DNA of 7,170 nucleotides, taken from assembly GCA_964397625.1 (NCBI GenBank), contig CAYNJT010000109.1, positions 1 to 7,170 of the forward strand, given 5' to 3'. Below are positions 5,377 through 7,170 of the stretch, piece by piece. Below the pieces are notes generated by a model. That model was not told where the DNA came from, did not search any database, and saw only the letters and a list, made by a program, of their open reading frames with translations. Numbering within the stretch: position 1 is the first letter of the stretch; the number at the start of each line of letters is the position of its first letter. This DNA comes from Leptolinea sp964397625 (lineage in GTDB: Bacteria; Chloroflexota; Anaerolineae; Anaerolineales; Anaerolineaceae). A program made the position numbers and the translations under genes.

Positions 5377-7086
5377 ATGGACTTGAATAAACCTGCCAGT
5401 GTTGTCCCGAGTTTTATCCGTGAAGCCATCGCGGAAGATTTGAAAAATGGGCGTTTCAATTATGTTCGCACCCGGCTGCCACCGGAACCCAACGGCTATT
5501 TGCATATCGGGCACTGCAAAGCTTTCTTGATCGATTATTTCGCCGCGAAGGAATACGGCGGCGAACTTATCCTGCGCTTCGATGATACCAACCCCTCGAA
5601 AGAAGGTACTGAATATGTCGAAGCCATTCAGGCTGACGCGGCCTGGCTGGGTATCCAGTGGTCCAGGGTAACGTTCGCGTCCGATTATTTTGATCTGCTT
5701 TATGAATGGGCCGTTCGCCTGGTCAAAATGGGGCTGGCGTATGTTGACGACCAGACCCAGGAAGAGATGAGCGCAAGCCGCGGAACTCTCCCCAAGGGGA
5801 CCAAGTGGAGCGAGACTGAATCAGCCCTCAAACCCGGCATTGCCTCGCCCTATCGCGACCGATCCGTGGAAGAAAACCTCGACCTGCTCGGCCGCATGAA
5901 GGACGGCGAATTCGCGGAGGGTTCCCGCGTCCTGCGTGCCAAAATCGACATGGCGCATCCCAATATCCTCCTGCGCGACCCGGTGATGTACCGGATCATC
6001 AACACCTCCCACCACCGCACCGGTAACAAATGGCACATTTATCCGATGTATGACTGGTCGCACGGTCAAAATGACTCGATGGAAGGCATCACCCACTCTC
6101 TGTGTTCGAACGAGTACATCATTCATCGGCCCCTGTATGAATGGTACCTGGAAAAGCTGGGCGCCTTCCCCAGCCGCCAGATCGAATTCTCGCGACTTAA
6201 CCTCACCTATACCATGATGAGCAAGCGCAAATTGCGCAAGCTGGTGGAAGAGGGTGTGGTGAGAGGCTGGGATGATCCACGCTTAACCACCCTGCGCGGG
6301 CTGCGGCGCCGCGGGGTGCCGCCATCCGCCATCATCGAATTCGTCAGCAGCCTGGGCGAGACCAACAATGACAGTTGGGTCGAGATGGCGAAATTTGAAG
6401 CCGTGATCCGCGATGAGCTGAACAGGACCGCGCCGCGCCGCATGGCAGTGCTGCATCCATTGAAATTGGTGATCGACAATTACCCCGATGACAAGTCGGA
6501 AGAGTTGGAAGCGGTTAACAACCCTGAGGATCCGGCCGCCGGAACGCGCATGGTCAAATTTTCAAAAGTGCTTTATATCGAACAAGATGATTTCCGCGAA
6601 GTCCCGCCGCCCAAGTATTACCGCCTTTTCCCCGGGAATGAGGTCCGGCTGCGATACGCCTATATATTGAAATGCACCCATGTGGTCAAAGACGATGCCG
6701 GAAATGTCATCGAAGTCCACTGCACGTATGACCCCGCGACCCGCGGCGGGAACACTCCCGATGGGCGTAAGATCAAATCCACGATCCACTGGGTGTCGGC
6801 GCGGCACGCCGTACCGGCCGAGGTGCGCATGTATGACCGGCTTTTTACCGTCGAGCGTCCCGACGACGGTGAACTGGAGGACATCATCAACCCGAATTCG
6901 CTTACCATTCTCGATCCGGCTTATGTTGAACCCCCGGTCGATGGCTTCAAGCCGGGCGAGACATTTCAGTTCGAGCGCATGGGATACTTTTGCACCGACC
7001 CCGATTCCGGAGAAAAACCGGTCTTCAACTTGACGGTCGGCCTGCGCGACACATGGGCGAAAATCGAAAAGAAAGCCGGCGAATAG
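5377..7086 (+). CDS. glnS: Glutaminyl-tRNA synthetase
   Basis: This 569-residue class I synthetase charges tRNA-Gln directly with glutamine in the cytoplasm. It has PPEPNGYLHIGHCKA with HIGH at 43-46, LRFDDTNPSKE at 66-76, and the KMSKS-type MMSKRKL at 280-286. The two-beta-barrel anticodon-binding domain follows and includes the GlnRS hallmark KSTIHWVS at 467-474. These features separate it from GluRS, whose C-terminus is helical. Length is close to that of E. coli GlnRS (about 554); there is no C-terminal YqeY extension as in Deinococcus. The start at 5377 is supported by AGAAGG at 5364-5369, seven bases upstream. The gene ends with TAG. It lies 150 bases after gltX on the same strand. By family knowledge, bacterial GlnRS derives from eukaryotes by transfer, and its presence implies that the organism need not rely solely on the Glu-tRNA-Gln amidotransferase route. 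Confidence 0.97.
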   Translation: MDLNKPASVVPSFIREAIAEDLKNGRFNYVRTRLPPEPNGYLHIGHCKAFLIDYFAAKEYGGELILRFDDTNPSKEGTEYVEAIQADAAWLGIQWSRVTFASDYFDLLYEWAVRLVKMGLAYVDDQTQEEMSASRGTLPKGTKWSETESALKPGIASPYRDRSVEENLDLLGRMKDGEFAEGSRVLRAKIDMAHPNILLRDPVMYRIINTSHHRTGNKWHIYPMYDWSHGQNDSMEGITHSLCSNEYIIHRPLYEWYLEKLGAFPSRQIEFSRLNLTYTMMSKRKLRKLVEEGVVRGWDDPRLTTLRGLRRRGVPPSAIIEFVSSLGETNNDSWVEMAKFEAVIRDELNRTAPRRMAVLHPLKLVIDNYPDDKSEELEAVNNPEDPAAGTRMVKFSKVLYIEQDDFREVPPPKYYRLFPGNEVRLRYAYILKCTHVVKDDAGNVIEVHCTYDPATRGGNTPDGRKIKSTIHWVSARHAVPAEVRMYDRLFTVERPDDGELEDIINPNSLTILDPAYVEPPVDGFKPGETFQFERMGYFCTDPDSGEKPVFNLTVGLRDTWAKIEKKAGE

Positions 7087-7130
7087 CCATCCATCCAGTA
7101 AAAAACGCAACAACTTACTGTTGATTTAAA

Positions 7131-7170
7131 AAACATCATCCTCCTGCGCCTGCGCCGAAGGATGATGTTT
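7131..7170. terminator. Terminator-like hairpin after glnS, at window end
   Basis: AAACATCATCCT (7131-7142) and AGGATGATGTTT (7159-7170) form a perfect 12-bp stem around a 16-base loop. The T run begins at the last bases of the window and may continue beyond it. An A run precedes the left arm, so the structure could stop transcription from both strands. It lies 44 bases after the glnS stop. Confidence 0.7.

Overview
The window is a 7.2 kb piece of a draft bacterial assembly; a run of exactly 100 Ns (2468-2567) is a scaffold gap. Amino-acid usage and gene content (a WYL-type regulator facing an alpha/beta hydrolase, a discrete GluRS gene followed by a GlnRS gene, an orphan PIN protein, a REP-associated transposase) suggest a free-living bacterium. 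I lean towards Chloroflexota/Anaerolineae, but this is an impression and no marker in the window proves it.

Layout. Positions 1-1140 are AT-rich and look like accessory DNA: a partial minus-strand gene at the left edge, a 208-base non-coding stretch, and a large minus-strand PIN-domain protein with no visible antitoxin. Positions 1152-1788 are one unit: a REP-associated tyrosine transposase (RAYT) gene flanked by two 32-base REP-like hairpins in inverted orientation, each with a GTAG tetranucleotide at its outer foot. From about 1800 onward the DNA is richer in GC. A WYL-domain regulator on the minus strand loses its N-terminus in the N gap. Immediately after the gap lies a perfect 10+10 palindrome, followed by an alpha/beta hydrolase on the plus strand, so the layout is divergent regulator - operator - target. 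A strong hairpin with a T tract closes the hydrolase unit.

The right half holds two tRNA-charging genes on the plus strand: gltX (glutamyl-tRNA synthetase), with its own good sigma-70-type promoter and a leader of about 130 bases, and glnS (glutaminyl-tRNA synthetase), with a separate promoter candidate. A long inverted repeat after glnS, running to the last base of the window, is the probable terminator.

The main oddities are (1) a single in-frame TAG at codon 120 of an otherwise intact gltX, where TAG is an ordinary stop for at least four other genes in the window; (2) the RAYT and its matched REP pair; (3) the palindromic operator candidate beside the assembly gap; and (4) the unusually large orphan PIN protein. 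I found no CRISPR array, tRNA or rRNA gene, and no clear new multi-gene system.
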